From NCBI GenBank assembly GCA_963765285.1, contig CAVXVR010000007.1, forward strand, positions 76,987-140,986: DNA of 64,000 nt, written 5' to 3'. The stretch is from CAVWZH01 sp963765285. GTDB lineage: Bacteria > Acidobacteriota > Terriglobia > Terriglobales > Acidobacteriaceae. Under the pieces are notes generated by a model. It did no database searches. It worked only from the letters and a program-made list of their open reading frames with translations, and was not told the origin of the DNA. Made by a program: the position numbers and the translations under genes. Positions 8,737 to 26,263 of the stretch are shown here, piece by piece (positions within the stretch are counted from its first letter, which is position 1; each line of letters starts with the position of its first letter).

Positions 8737-10260
8737 TCAAAGACGGTTGCGAGTTGGTTTGTGCTTCCGCTGTTGACGCGAACCTTTCCGTTCTTCGTCT
8801 GGGGTCACCACGTGCAGGCGCATGAAGTTCGTGGAACCAGAAGCCATCTGCGTCCCCGCCACGATGCCCAGCACATCTCCATGCCTGATCTGCTTGCGGC
8901 GCAAGAGTTCCTGCTCGGCGGCTACAAGCATCTGTTCCGCCGTGCGGGCTGACTCGCGCCGGACGGGCCGCACGCCCCACAACAAGTTCATGCGGTTACA
9001 AACCTCGGGAACATAGCTGAAAGCGTAAACCGCCGAGCTGGGACGATACTTCGACAGCAGACGTGCCGTGTCGCCAGACTCCGTGAATACGGCGATGGCG
9101 CTCATGTGCAAGTCTTCCGCGGCGTGAGCAATCGATTCGCAGATCGCCTCGGCGACCGACAGTCGGCGGTGCTGGCGGCGCCTGGGGTGCTCGAACTCAG
9201 CCATGTTGCTCTCGGCCTCCACCACAATCCTGGCCATCATAGTCAACGCCTCGCTCGGATAGCTGCCGGTGGCGGTTTCCGCAGAAAGCATCACCGCATC
9301 GGTCCCATCGAAAACCGCGTTGGCCACATCACTGGCCTCGGCCCGTGTGGGGCGCGGATTTTCGATCATGGACTCCAGCATCTGGGTGGCGATGATCACA
9401 GGCTTGCGCCAGTCGGCGGCGCGGCGGATCACATATTTCTGGATGACCGGAACTTTCTCCGGCGGCATCTCGACACCCAGGTCGCCACGGGCCACCATTA
9501 CGCCGTCCGCCGCTTCGAAGATTTCCTCCAGTTTTTTCAGGGCCTGCGGTTTCTCCAGTTTGGCGATGACCGGGACCGCCTTGCCTTGGGCCGCTATCAG
9601 CTTCTTTGCCAGACGAACATCGGCGCCGGAGCGAACGAACGAGAGAGCTATGAGATCCACTCCCTGCTGCAGTCCGAATTTCAGATCGGCGCGGTCTTTG
9701 GCGGTGAGCGCCGGGACGGAAAGTGCCGCACCGGGCAGATTGATGCCCTGATGCTCCGCCAACTGGCCACCGTTCGCCACCTCGCACTCCACATCCCCGC
9801 CGCGAACTCGAAACACGCGCAACTCAATCAATCCGTCGGAAAGCAGAATGCGGGCGCCCGGCCGTACTTCCTCGGCCAGTTGCTGGAATGTCGTGGAAAT
9901 CAAAGCCGGTGTTCCTTCGACGCTGCGAGATGTAATGGTCACGCGGGACCCGGTTCTCAGGCTGACCGGCTTGTGGTCCTTGAGAGCGCCGGTGCGGATC
10001 TTGGGGCCTTGCAGGTCTTGCAGGATGCAGATGGTGCGGTTTTCCAGCCTGGCGGCACGCCGCAGCCTGGCCACGTTGCGGGCGTGATCGTCATGAGTGC
10101 CGTGCGAAAAATTCAGCCGCGCGACATCCATGCCCAGACGCATGAATTCCCGAATCTTAGCTTCGGTATTGCTGGACGGGCCGATGGTGCAAATAATCTT
10201 GGCGCGGCGCATCGGCGCCGCGGAGGGCGCAACTTGATCGGTCTCCAGCGTCTGTTGCAA
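8737..10260 (-). CDS. pyk: Pyruvate kinase
   Basis: Glycolytic enzyme converting phosphoenolpyruvate and ADP to pyruvate and ATP. 507 residues, somewhat longer than the usual 470-480 because of an N-terminal lead (residues 1-17) and a basic C-terminal tail (KGSRQQRKHKPTRNRL). Motifs: AKIICTIGPSS, MDVARLNFSHG, LQDLQGPKIR, SFVRSGADV, VIAKLEKPQA, DGVMVARGDLGVEMP (active site) and IATQMLESMI. The C-terminal allosteric domain includes AIAVFTESGDTARLLSKYRP. It is flanked by yihY upstream (62 bases) and the ABM-like gene downstream. Confidence 0.97.
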   Translation of the reverse strand: MQQTLETDQVAPSAAPMRRAKIICTIGPSSNTEAKIREFMRLGMDVARLNFSHGTHDDHARNVARLRRAARLENRTICILQDLQGPKIRTGALKDHKPVSLRTGSRVTITSRSVEGTPALISTTFQQLAEEVRPGARILLSDGLIELRVFRVRGGDVECEVANGGQLAEHQGINLPGAALSVPALTAKDRADLKFGLQQGVDLIALSFVRSGADVRLAKKLIAAQGKAVPVIAKLEKPQALKKLEEIFEAADGVMVARGDLGVEMPPEKVPVIQKYVIRRAADWRKPVIIATQMLESMIENPRPTRAEASDVANAVFDGTDAVMLSAETATGSYPSEALTMMARIVVEAESNMAEFEHPRRRQHRRLSVAEAICESIAHAAEDLHMSAIAVFTESGDTARLLSKYRPSSAVYAFSYVPEVCNRMNLLWGVRPVRRESARTAEQMLVAAEQELLRRKQIRHGDVLGIVAGTQMASGSTNFMRLHVVTPDEERKGSRQQRKHKPTRNRL

Positions 10261-10322
10261 GTTCTCCCTCGCGGCATGGTGCCAGTCGATCAGCCGCGTC
10301 CTCCACAGGTGCCGTCGGGCAG

Positions 10323-11288
10323 TTAAAGAACGTGCAGGCCGGAACTGGAAATCTCAGTGAGTTCCTTGCCCAGTTTCGACCGTGGGAAGAGCATGGCGTT
10401 GAATTCCGCGCCCACCAGAATGATCAGCGAGATCATGTACATCCAGACCAGCAGAGCGATACCCACTCCGAGTGAGCCGTAGAGGATGCTGTAGTCCGCG
10501 TAGCGCTGCAAATACCAGCCAAATAACGCCGTCGCGGCAAACCACAGGGCGGTGGCTAAAGTGGCGCCAGGCAGCACGCTGTGCCAGGGCTGGGTACGGG
10601 GTACGGCGTTGTGGTAAATCAGCGCGATGACCGCGATGCTGGTCAGTCCCGCGATGAACCAGCGGATGGCCGTCCACATCAGCAGAATATATGGGCCGAA
10701 CTCATGTCCGATCTCAAATAGGATGCGGGTTTCAATGCGGCTGCCGAAGGCCACCAGAATCGTGGCAAAAGTGAGCGGGATGCCGGCGAGAATCACCAGC
10801 GAAAACGCGATAATCCGTTCCTTCACCAGTCCCCATCGCTTGGGCAGTTCGTAGGAGCGGCGGAAGCCTTCCATCCACGAGATCATCACACCGGAGGCAG
10901 TCCATAAAGTGATGAGCGACGCCGTGATCAACACGCCCACGGGGCGGTCGGAGCGTTCCTTCAAGTAGGCTAGGGCAGCCCCGCTGCCCGCAGGAAGAAT
11001 GCGGCCGAGGGCGTAAGAGATTTCCCGCAGGTAGACCTCAGTTTTGCGGGAAGTGGCCAGTACAGAACCCACCACCAGCAGAAGCGGGAAAAACGTAAGA
11101 ATGGAGGAATACGCCGACGCTTTGGCAATGGCAAACGCGTCATGCTGAAACGCGCGCCAGAAGGCAAGCCGAAGCAGCCGTAGAAAACGAAGGAGCACTG
11201 GCTTCAGAGTATTGTGCCCGGGCATCTGGTGCAACTGGGAAGTGCCAGAGCGTTCCGGACCAGGTAGTTGTTGAAGGCTCGCGTTCAT
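10323..11288 (-). CDS. YihY/BrkB family inner-membrane protein
   Basis: 321-residue polytopic membrane protein of the YihY/virulence factor BrkB family (once mislabelled RNase BN). About six hydrophobic segments; family-like stretches are AFAIAKASAYSSILTFFPLL, LITLWTASGVMISWMEGFRR, GATLATALWFAATALFGWYL and LYGSLGVGIALLVWMYMISL. The biochemical role of the family is not established; transport of small molecules has been suggested. It is divided from rpoC by a hairpin terminator, so probably has its own transcript with pyk. Confidence 0.85.
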   Translation of the reverse strand: MNASLQQLPGPERSGTSQLHQMPGHNTLKPVLLRFLRLLRLAFWRAFQHDAFAIAKASAYSSILTFFPLLLVVGSVLATSRKTEVYLREISYALGRILPAGSGAALAYLKERSDRPVGVLITASLITLWTASGVMISWMEGFRRSYELPKRWGLVKERIIAFSLVILAGIPLTFATILVAFGSRIETRILFEIGHEFGPYILLMWTAIRWFIAGLTSIAVIALIYHNAVPRTQPWHSVLPGATLATALWFAATALFGWYLQRYADYSILYGSLGVGIALLVWMYMISLIILVGAEFNAMLFPRSKLGKELTEISSSGLHVL

Positions 11289-11320
11289 GGGGGAAGAAGC
11301 AAAGCGCGCGGAAAAACGTT

Positions 11321-11342
11321 GGGGGCGGACAAGTCCGCCCCC
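11321..11342 (-). terminator. Hairpin terminator after rpoC, also a repeat-type palindrome
   Basis: Perfect 10-bp inverted repeat (GGGGGCGGAC at 11321-11330, GTCCGCCCCC at 11333-11342, AA between). On the minus strand it follows the rpoC stop by 16 bases and is followed by a T-rich run (CGTTTTTC), as expected of an intrinsic terminator. The arms resemble the dispersed GC-rich hairpins elsewhere in the window (21825, 22651, 23211, 30350, 38974), so a repeat element may have been recruited as terminator. Confidence 0.65.
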
Positions 11343-11358
11343 ATTTGTTCCCGTGACC

Positions 11359-15546
<4,188 letters not shown>

Positions 15547-15597
15547 GGTGGTCCTCCACTCCTGCGGTAGTTCGCCACCGCTGGCGGCTCTGGAAAG

Positions 15598-15777
15598 CAG
15601 TGGTCAGTGGCCCGTGATTAGCGGCCAGTTACCACTCTTTGTTGGGCCGGAAGCATCAGAGCAGGTGCTTCCATTCCCTTTTCCCTAGAATCCTGTTCCT
15701 AAAATCGCGTTCCTGAAATCTCGTTTGGGTCAGCGGTCAGTGACTAGTCACTGACCACTGGCCACTGGCCACTGAAC
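15598..15777. repeat. CAGTGGTCAGTGG-type repeat cluster between rpoB and rpoC
   Basis: The rpoB-rpoC gap holds several copies of short CAGTGG/CCACTG units (15598-15648 and 15731-15777), including a perfect 22-bp palindrome at 15735-15756 (arms GGTCAGTGACT/AGTCACTGACC). Between them (about 15680-15725) are near-tandem units of TTCCTAAAATC type. The same kind of unit recurs at 24292-24371 beside tRNA-Trp. There is no gene here. The repeat ends exactly at the rpoB stop codon. Confidence 0.75.
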
Positions 15778-20241
<4,464 letters not shown>

Positions 20242-20656
20242 TCAGAGACTCCCAACTTTCAAGCGCAGCCAAGGGCTGCGGAAAACTGCGGAAATGTTAA
20301 GGGCGCCGAGTGCGCCAGGGTGCTAATCAATCCGAAGAATTCCACGAAAAATACGTACGCGCCCGCAGGGACATAACTCCCCGCAGGCGCCGAATGCGAC
20401 GCTTAGCCTTGTTAGTAATGTATGTTTCCGCGCCAGTTCTTTAAGGCCTGTTCCCGTCCCGCTGCCCGCGGGACAGTTGCCAAATCGTTAGAGCAGCCGC
20501 GCCACGCTCCCTCGATCTATCGGAAGTACGGGCCGCCCGAAATTACTTCGTGAAGGGAAGCGGTGTTAATTTAGATGCAAACACCCGCCTCCAGGCTTCA
20601 CAAGTTAGATCGCTCGCCCGATCCGGTCTTGCAGACCGAATCGGACCCGCCAGGAA
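20242..20656 (-). promoter_or_regulatory. Structured rplL-rpoB intercistronic region
   Basis: 415 bases with no gene. Hairpins: GCAGCC/GGCTGC at 20265-20279, GTCCCGC/GCGGGAC at 20456-20474, CGGTCT/AGACCG at 20624-20638. In other bacteria this junction holds an attenuator and RNase processing site that set the ratio of L12 to beta subunit; the length and hairpins suggest something equivalent, but no T-run clearly marks a terminator. Confidence 0.45.
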
Positions 20657-21040
20657 CTACTTCACCTCTACGGTGGCCCCTGCGTCGGTGAACTTCTTCT
20701 TGATGGTCTCCGCTTCTTCTTTGGAAACACCTTCCTTGATGGACTTGGGCGCGCCGTCGACCAGATCCTTGGCTTCCTTCAAGCCGAGGCTGGTGACTTC
20801 ACGCACTGCCTTGATTACATTGATCTTATTGGCCCCGACTTCCTTCAGAACCACGCTGAATTCAGTCTTCTCCTCGGCCGGAGCCGCGCCGCCTGCCGCC
20901 GCGCCCCCGCCTGCCACCATTACCGGGGCCGCTGCCGCCGCCGAAACGCCCAAACGCGCTTCGAGCTTCTTGACCAGGTCCGCCGCTTCGAGCAGCGACA
21001 AACCTACGATTGATTCTTCCAACTGCGCCAAATCCGCCAT
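20657..21040 (-). CDS. rplL: 50S ribosomal protein L7/L12
   Basis: Stalk protein that recruits translation GTPases; 127 residues. The start is the ATG at 21040 (MADLAQLEESIVGLSLLEAA); the longer open frame to 21142 is an unconserved extension. The layout is standard: N-terminal dimer domain, Ala/Gly-rich hinge (AAAAAPVMVAGGGAAAGG), and C-terminal domain with EKTEFSVVLKEVGANKINVI, KAVREVTSLGLKEAKDLVD and the final KKKFTDAGATVEVK. It follows rplJ after a 222-base gap with an imperfect inverted repeat. Confidence 0.97.
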   Translation of the reverse strand: MADLAQLEESIVGLSLLEAADLVKKLEARLGVSAAAAAPVMVAGGGAAAGGAAPAEEKTEFSVVLKEVGANKINVIKAVREVTSLGLKEAKDLVDGAPKSIKEGVSKEEAETIKKKFTDAGATVEVK

Positions 21041-21176
21041 GTCTAGTTCTCCAGTCTTATTCGTATTTCGTCGTTCGGCTGCCAAGTTTCCAGTGCGCCA
21101 AGCCCATTCGCCGCGCCAGACAACGCCGCGAAGCGGAACCACGCAACCCTCAGCTGCCGACGACTGAACTCATTTC

Positions 21177-21258
21177 GTAATTTGGCAACTTGTAATTCGG
21201 TACTTTGAGAACCAACCGGCCTCAAATCACAAAATTACCCGATTACAAAATTACAAAT
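21177..21258. repeat. Imperfect inverted repeat between rplJ and rplL
   Basis: An A/T-rich left arm (GTAATTTGGCAACTTGTAAT onward, 21177-21209) is partly complementary to the right arm (21221-21258, containing AAAATTACCCGATTACAAAA), around a loop near AACCAACCGGC. Its composition is unlike the flanking genes. It could form an mRNA hairpin between L10 and L12 cistrons or be a dispersed element; function unknown. Confidence 0.5.
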
Positions 21259-21262
21259 CTCG

Positions 21263-21796
21263 TCATGCTTCCCTAAACTTCTTCTGCTCCACGCCCTGGC
21301 CTACGACCACCGCCAGATTGCGTCCCACGGCGTTCACCGTAGTCACCAAGCGCTGCGCCGGCGAACTCAGCAGGAACAGCAGCTTGGAGTAGATTTCTTC
21401 CTTCGACGGCATGGTCGCCAGCGCGTTGATCTCTTTGATCGTTATCACGCGGCCTTCGACCACTCCCGCCTTGAAGGTGAATTCCGGATTGTCCTTGGCG
21501 TACTTGGCCAGCGCTTTGGCCAGCGCCACCGGATCGCCCTGGGTGTAGGCAATCGAAGTTACGCCGGAGAGGTTCTTCAACACCTCTTCCACCTTTGTGC
21601 CCTTGGCGGCGCGCTCTGCCAGTGTGTTCTTCACCACGCGATACTTGGCGCCGGAAGTCCGCAGCGTCTTGCGCAGTTCAAAGTCCTGGGCCACGGTCAG
21701 CTTGCTGTAGGTGGCCACGATCGCCGTGGAAACCTTCTGCAGCTCGCCGGTCAGCTTTTCTACCTGCTCGTTTTTCTTAGCTCTGGTAACCGCCAT
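21263..21796 (-). CDS. rplJ: 50S ribosomal protein L10
   Basis: Stalk base protein anchoring L7/L12 dimers, 177 residues. The N-terminal domain (TRAKKNEQVEKLTGELQKVS, YRVVKNTLAERAAKG, SIAYTQGDPVALAKALAKYA) is typical; the C-terminal helix (SSPAQRLVTTVNAVGRNLAV) would bind L12. The usual L10(L12)4 translational autoregulation would act in its leader; what I see there is a GC-rich repeat hairpin (21825-21845), not a recognisable L10 kink-turn. Confidence 0.97.
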   Translation of the reverse strand: MAVTRAKKNEQVEKLTGELQKVSTAIVATYSKLTVAQDFELRKTLRTSGAKYRVVKNTLAERAAKGTKVEEVLKNLSGVTSIAYTQGDPVALAKALAKYAKDNPEFTFKAGVVEGRVITIKEINALATMPSKEEIYSKLLFLLSSPAQRLVTTVNAVGRNLAVVVGQGVEQKKFREA

Positions 21797-21824
21797 ATCG
21801 TCAATCCCTCATCGATTCGCGTAG

Positions 21825-21845
21825 GGACAGCCGCCTCGGCTGTCC
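21825..21845. repeat. 9-3-9 GC-rich hairpin repeat (rplA-rplJ)
   Basis: Arms GGACAGCCG and CGGCTGTCC around CCT, preceded by GTAG. The architecture matches 22651-22671 and 30350-30370 (9-nt arms, CCT loop). It lies in the 69-base gap between rplA and rplJ. REP-like; a transcript hairpin there might affect L10 expression. Confidence 0.75.
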
Positions 21846-21865
21846 GCCCGGCCGTAGGCCGGCAA

Positions 21866-22573
21866 CTATGCCTTAGCCGCAGCTTCCGCCGCGCTGGTGT
21901 CGATCTGAATTCCGGGGCCCATGCTCGAACTCAGATAGCACCCCTTGATGTATTTGCCCTTGGCCACCGTCGGCTTCGCCTTGATCACGCTGCCGATCAG
22001 CACTGAAGCGTTCTCAATCAGCTTCTCGGGCGGAAACGAAATCTTGCCCACCGGCACATGGACCAGCGCCGTCTTGTCGGTGCGGAACTCCACTTTGCCA
22101 GCCTTGATTTCCTGCACGGCCTTGGCGACATCAAAGGTGACCGTCCCGGTCTTGGGATTCGGCATCAAGCCTTTGGGGCCCAGCACTTTACCCAGACGTC
22201 CGACGGACTTCATGACGTCAGGCGTAGCAATGAGGGCATCAAAATCGGTCCAGTTCTCTTTGTTGATCTTCTCGACCATGTCCTCGCCGCCCACAAAATC
22301 CGCGCCCGCCTGCTCGGCTTCTTTGATCTTTTCGCCGCTGGCGATTACCAGGACGCGCTTGGATTTGCCCAGTCCGTTCGGCAGCACAACCGTTCCCCGG
22401 ACCATCTGGTCGGCATGCTTGGGATCGACGCCCAGCCGCAAAGTGATTTCAACCGTCTCGTCAAACTTGGCGAACTTCACTTTTTGCAGCAGCGGAACCG
22501 CGTCCTTCAATAGATAGGGACGCGCCTCGACCCCCTGCCGCGCCTTGGTAATGTTCTTTCCTGCTTTTCTCAT
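21866..22573 (-). CDS. rplA: 50S ribosomal protein L1
   Basis: 235-residue L1-stalk protein that also represses its own L11-L1 mRNA in other bacteria. The start is ATG 22573 (MRKAGKNITKARQGVEARPY), with a GAGGAAGAG ribosome-binding site; the upstream open frame runs into a repeat hairpin and is not used. Conserved segments: FDETVEITLRLGVDPKHADQ, MVRGTVVLPNGLGK, GRLGKVLGPKGLMPNPKTGT, KAGKVEFRTDKTALVHVPVG, GCYLSSSMGPGIQID. It is downstream of rplK by 137 bases. Confidence 0.97.
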   Translation of the reverse strand: MRKAGKNITKARQGVEARPYLLKDAVPLLQKVKFAKFDETVEITLRLGVDPKHADQMVRGTVVLPNGLGKSKRVLVIASGEKIKEAEQAGADFVGGEDMVEKINKENWTDFDALIATPDVMKSVGRLGKVLGPKGLMPNPKTGTVTFDVAKAVQEIKAGKVEFRTDKTALVHVPVGKISFPPEKLIENASVLIGSVIKAKPTVAKGKYIKGCYLSSSMGPGIQIDTSAAEAAAKA

Positions 22574-22650
22574 CTGCTCTTCCTCGTCTCCCACCGCCCA
22601 GCGCTGTTTCTGCTGGGCCGTAGTGTCTTCGACTACCACAAACCGTGTGG

Positions 22651-22671
22651 GGACGGCCGCCTCGGCCGTCC
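22651..22671. repeat. 9-3-9 GC-rich hairpin repeat (rplK-rplA)
   Basis: Perfect arms GGACGGCCG and CGGCCGTCC around CCT, preceded by CGTGTGG. Same design as the elements at 21825 and 30350. It lies in the rplK-rplA gap, just upstream of the L1 leader. Confidence 0.78.
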
Positions 22672-22710
22672 GGCGAAGCAACGCTCCGCAACGCCCGCGA
22701 CCACGCAAAC

Positions 22711-23142
22711 CTACCCAACTACATCAATTCCCATCGACCGCGCCGTACCGCGGACGCTCTTCACCGCCGCTTCCACCGACGCCGCATTCAAATCCGGCAT
22801 CTTCTGCCTGGCGATGTCTTCCACCTGCCGCAGCGTAACTTTGCCGACTTTGTCCTTGTTCGGCGTTCCTGAGCCCTTGGCAATCCCCGCGGCGCGCTTC
22901 AGCAAGATAGACGCCGGCGGCGTCTTGGTGATGAAGGTGAAAGAGCGGTCGGTGTACACCGTCACGACGACCGGAACAATCAGCCCTTCCAGTTCCTTTT
23001 GGCCGGTGCGGGCGTTGAACTGCTTGCAGAACTCCATGATGTTGATCTGCGCCTGCCCGAGCGCCGGTCCTACCGGAGGCGCCGGCGTGGCCTTGCCCGC
23101 CGCGATCTGCAGTTTCACGTAACCTGTTGCCTTCTTCGCCAT
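22711..23142 (-). CDS. rplK: 50S ribosomal protein L11
   Basis: 143-residue protein of the GTPase-associated centre. The N-terminal domain has VKLQIAAGKATPAPPVGPAL and GQAQINIMEFCKQFNARTG; the C-terminal rRNA-binding domain has TPPASILLKRAAGIAKGSGT, KVGKVTLRQVEDIARQKMPD and SVRGTARSMGIDVVG. Normal length. It follows nusG after about 97 bases that hold a GC-rich hairpin repeat (23211-23229). Confidence 0.98.
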   Translation of the reverse strand: MAKKATGYVKLQIAAGKATPAPPVGPALGQAQINIMEFCKQFNARTGQKELEGLIVPVVVTVYTDRSFTFITKTPPASILLKRAAGIAKGSGTPNKDKVGKVTLRQVEDIARQKMPDLNAASVEAAVKSVRGTARSMGIDVVG

Positions 23143-23210
23143 TTCCTAATCCCTGCCTCGAACTTAATCTGTGTAGGGCCGGGTACGCTCTGATCAAGAA
23201 CGACCCGGCC

Positions 23211-23229
23211 GGCGGGTCAGAGACCCGCC
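23211..23229. repeat. 8-3-8 GC-rich hairpin repeat (nusG-rplK)
   Basis: Arms GGCGGGTC and GACCCGCC around AGA; on the minus strand it is preceded by CACGTGTGGC, similar to the flank of the other hairpins in this family (22651, 30350, 38974). It lies 10 bases after the nusG stop in transcription sense. Confidence 0.72.
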
Positions 23230-23239
23230 GCCACACGTG

Positions 23240-23869
23240 CTATGCGACCTTTTCCACCTGGTTAAACTCCAACTCCACCGGCGTCGACCGGCCGAAAATC
23301 GTGACCATCACCTTCAGCGTCTCGCGGTCCTCATTCACCTCGTCCACGATGCCCTGGAACGTAGCAAACGGCCCTTCCGTAATGCGCACCGTCTCGTTCT
23401 TCTCAAACTTGACCTTGAGCTTGGGCGCGCCCTTGCTGTCCGCAACCTTGTAAACGATGTGCTGCACTTCTTCGTCCGAAAGCGGCGTCGGTTGCTGCCC
23501 CGTCCCGACGAAACCCGTCACCCGCGGCGTCGACTTCACCACGTGCCAGACGTGGTCGTTCATGTCCATCTCGACCAGCACGTAGCCGGGATAGAACATG
23601 CGCTCGGAGGTGTACTTCTTACCTCCACGTACCTCGGTGACCGATTCGGTGGGGATCAGCACTTTGCCGATCTTGTCTTGAAGACCGAACGCTGCTACGC
23701 GCGATTCGAGCGATTCCTTCACCTTGCGCTCAAACCCCGAGTAGGAGTGGATGATGTACCACTTCATATTGGGATTGCGCGGCGTTTCGGTGGCATCGCC
23801 CACGGGCACAGCGGCATCCCCGCCAGCCTGGGGTTCCGCGGTCGCCTGGTTCTTTTCTTCTTCCTGCAT
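23240..23869 (-). CDS. nusG: Transcription termination/antitermination protein NusG
   Basis: 209 residues. An acidic, low-complexity N-terminal lead (about 33 residues) precedes the NGN domain, which starts at MKWYIIHSYSGFERKVKESL and includes KVLIPTESVTEVRGGKK, MFYPGYVLVEMDMND and VKSTPRVTGFVG. The C-terminal KOW domain has ETVRITEGPFATFQGIVDEV, NEDRETLKVMVTIFGR and STPVELEFNQVEKV. It binds RNA polymerase and links it to ribosomes or Rho. Downstream of secE by 30 bases. Confidence 0.97.
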   Translation of the reverse strand: MQEEEKNQATAEPQAGGDAAVPVGDATETPRNPNMKWYIIHSYSGFERKVKESLESRVAAFGLQDKIGKVLIPTESVTEVRGGKKYTSERMFYPGYVLVEMDMNDHVWHVVKSTPRVTGFVGTGQQPTPLSDEEVQHIVYKVADSKGAPKLKVKFEKNETVRITEGPFATFQGIVDEVNEDRETLKVMVTIFGRSTPVELEFNQVEKVA

Positions 23870-23899
23870 AATCGTTTTGATGTTCTTCCGTCCTTCGCC

Positions 23900-24196
23900 T
23901 TAGCGGTGCGTCAGATACTGAATCAGGTAGGTGACGCCTCTGCCCACCGTGTTGTCCACCGCCCAGAAATACAGGCCAAACAAAAACACGGTGATGATCA
24001 CGACCGTCGTCGTGGCGCGTACTTCCTTCATGGACGGCGCGGTGACCTTCTTCATCTCCGTGCGCACGTCGTTGTAGAAGGCTTTGCCGCGCTCCGGCCA
24101 GGCTTTGATCCGGTCGCCCAGGTTCTCTCCGGCCGTTGCGAGTGAATCCGCCATTTTTTTCGTCTCGACTCCCATACGCTTCCCGGCCTCGTCCAT
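23900..24196 (-). CDS. secE: Preprotein translocase subunit SecE
   Basis: Single-pass SecE that clamps SecY. The core is RGKAFYNDVRTEMKKVTAPS (amphipathic helix) followed by the transmembrane helix TTTVVIITVFLFGLYFWAVD and a short tail. The open frame begins inside tRNA-Trp, so the true start must be one of three ATGs at 24196, 24175 or 24154; I list 24196, but none has a decisive ribosome-binding site. It follows tRNA-Trp and precedes nusG, the classic order. Confidence 0.9.
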   Translation of the reverse strand: MDEAGKRMGVETKKMADSLATAGENLGDRIKAWPERGKAFYNDVRTEMKKVTAPSMKEVRATTTVVIITVFLFGLYFWAVDNTVGRGVTYLIQYLTHR

Positions 24197-24211
24197 CCCT
24201 TTCCCAAACTC

Positions 24212-24287
24212 TGGCAGGGGCGGAGGGATTCGAACCCCCAAGTCCGGTTTTGGAGACCGGCAGTTTAACCGTTGAGCTTACGCCCCT
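24212..24287 (-). tRNA. tRNA-Trp (CCA)
   Basis: Minus-strand cloverleaf: acceptor AGGGGCG paired with CGCCCCT, anticodon stem CCGGT/ACCGG around CTCCAAA (anticodon CCA), T-arm loop TTCGAAT, discriminator G and an encoded CCA at 24212-24214. The D-stem contains one mismatch. It sits between rpmG and secE, as in many bacteria. Confidence 0.96.
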
Positions 24288-24291
24288 AAAA

Positions 24292-24371
24292 ACAGTGGTC
24301 AGTGGCCAGTGACTAGTTGCTAGTTTTCGGTCTTGCTTTCACTAGCCACTGATCACCAGCCACTAACCACT
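24292..24371. repeat. CAGTGGTCAGTGGCCAGTG-type repeat beside tRNA-Trp
   Basis: Units of CAGTGG/CCAGTGACTAG on the left and CTAGCCACTGATCACCAGCC on the right form an imperfect inverted repeat in the rpmG-tRNA-Trp gap. The units match those in the rpoB-rpoC gap (15598-15777). No gene. Confidence 0.72.
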
Positions 24372-24524
24372 TTATTTCACTTCTTTATGCGGCGTATGCT
24401 TCCGGCAGCGGCGGCAGAACTTCTTGATCTCGAAGCGCTCCGACATCGTCTTCCGGTTCTTGGTCTTCGAATAATTCCGCTCTTTGCAATCGCCGCACTG
24501 CATCGTAATGATTTCCCGGGGCAT
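24372..24524 (-). CDS. rpmG: 50S ribosomal protein L33
   Basis: 50-residue protein read from ATG 24524: MPREIITMQCGDCKERNYS, then TKNRKTMSERFEIKKFCRRC and RKHTPHKEVK. The zinc-binding pairs are CGDC and CRRC (four-Cys, C+ form). Length and sequence are typical of L33. It is located between tuf and tRNA-Trp-secE, a common bacterial order. Confidence 0.96.
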   Translation of the reverse strand: MPREIITMQCGDCKERNYSKTKNRKTMSERFEIKKFCRRCRKHTPHKEVK

Positions 24525-24551
24525 CTGCACACTCCAATCAAAATGCTGAAT

Positions 24552-24608
24552 TTAGAAGTCAGAATGCCGAACTTGCTTTTCTTCTTACTTCTTCATTCTT
24601 CCTTCTAA
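24552..24608. repeat. TTAGAAG inverted repeat between tuf and rpmG
   Basis: TTAGAAGTCAGAATG (24552-24566) faces CATTCTTCCTTCTAA (24594-24608); 13 of 15 bases pair. The stretch is A/G-rich on the minus strand, unlike the genes around it, and may be a dispersed element or transcript hairpin after tuf. Confidence 0.6.
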
Positions 24609-24619
24609 CTTCTGCCTTG

Positions 24620-25807
<1,188 letters not shown>

Positions 25808-25915
25808 ATTCGTCGGCCTCTAGCTCCTTACACTTTGTCATCCTGAGGCGCGCATTTTGCGCCGAAGGACCTGTGTATTTCCCTTGCAGCGCGGCCATCT
25901 TGCCCGCGCAAACTC

Positions 25916-26239
25916 TCAGTAATACTGAAAAAGCTTCCTGAACCTGTGGCGCAAATCATGATCGACGGATTCAAGCTTCGACAAATAAAACTCGCGTATC
26001 TGCGCCTGGTCCGAAACCGTCAACGCCTGATGCAAGCTCTGTGCGCCGGCTGCAATCCCGTCGTCCAAAATCTTCTTGCCCAGGATCAAATCAAAGTCGC
26101 GAATCCGCAGTCCCTTGCTATGCACCCGCTTCAGAAACTTCTCCGCCGCTTCTGGACGGAAGGCGCGCTCAATCGCGCCCTTCAGTTCCTCAAACTCTTT
26201 TTCCTTCTCAACCTTGATCGTCGCTTGTTCGAAACTCAC
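25916..26239 (-). CDS. Small hypothetical protein between tRNA-Gly and tuf
   Basis: 107 residues, not recognised. Start MSFEQATIKVEKEKEFEELK; rich in Lys/Glu/Arg, predicted mostly helical, with FLKRVHSKGLRIRDFDLILG and a C-terminal basic HDLRHRFRKLFQYY. No signal peptide or membrane segment. It lies 25 bases downstream of tRNA-Gly and 108 bases before tuf, so it is probably transcribed with the tRNA-tuf unit. Codon use looks like that of its neighbours, and the frame is clean, so I believe it is real. Function unknown. Confidence 0.65.
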   Translation of the reverse strand: MSFEQATIKVEKEKEFEELKGAIERAFRPEAAEKFLKRVHSKGLRIRDFDLILGKKILDDGIAAGAQSLHQALTVSDQAQIREFYLSKLESVDHDLRHRFRKLFQYY

Positions 26240-26263
26240 TGCGGTTTACCTTCCCCGAGATCC

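Noticed and set aside
15735..15756. 22-bp palindrome considered as a protein-binding operator or rpoB terminator
   Set aside because: No T-run follows on the transcribed strand, and similar units recur beside tRNA-Trp, so a dispersed repeat explains it better.
21797..21865. L10-type autoregulatory leader upstream of rplJ
   Set aside because: The 69-base gap is mostly a repeat hairpin and I could not identify the conserved L10(L12)4 binding structure.
24197..24241. Extended secE start inside tRNA-Trp
   Set aside because: The frame is open but overlaps the tRNA T-arm; the extra residues (MGVRIPPPLPEFGKG) are a tRNA read-through, not part of SecE.
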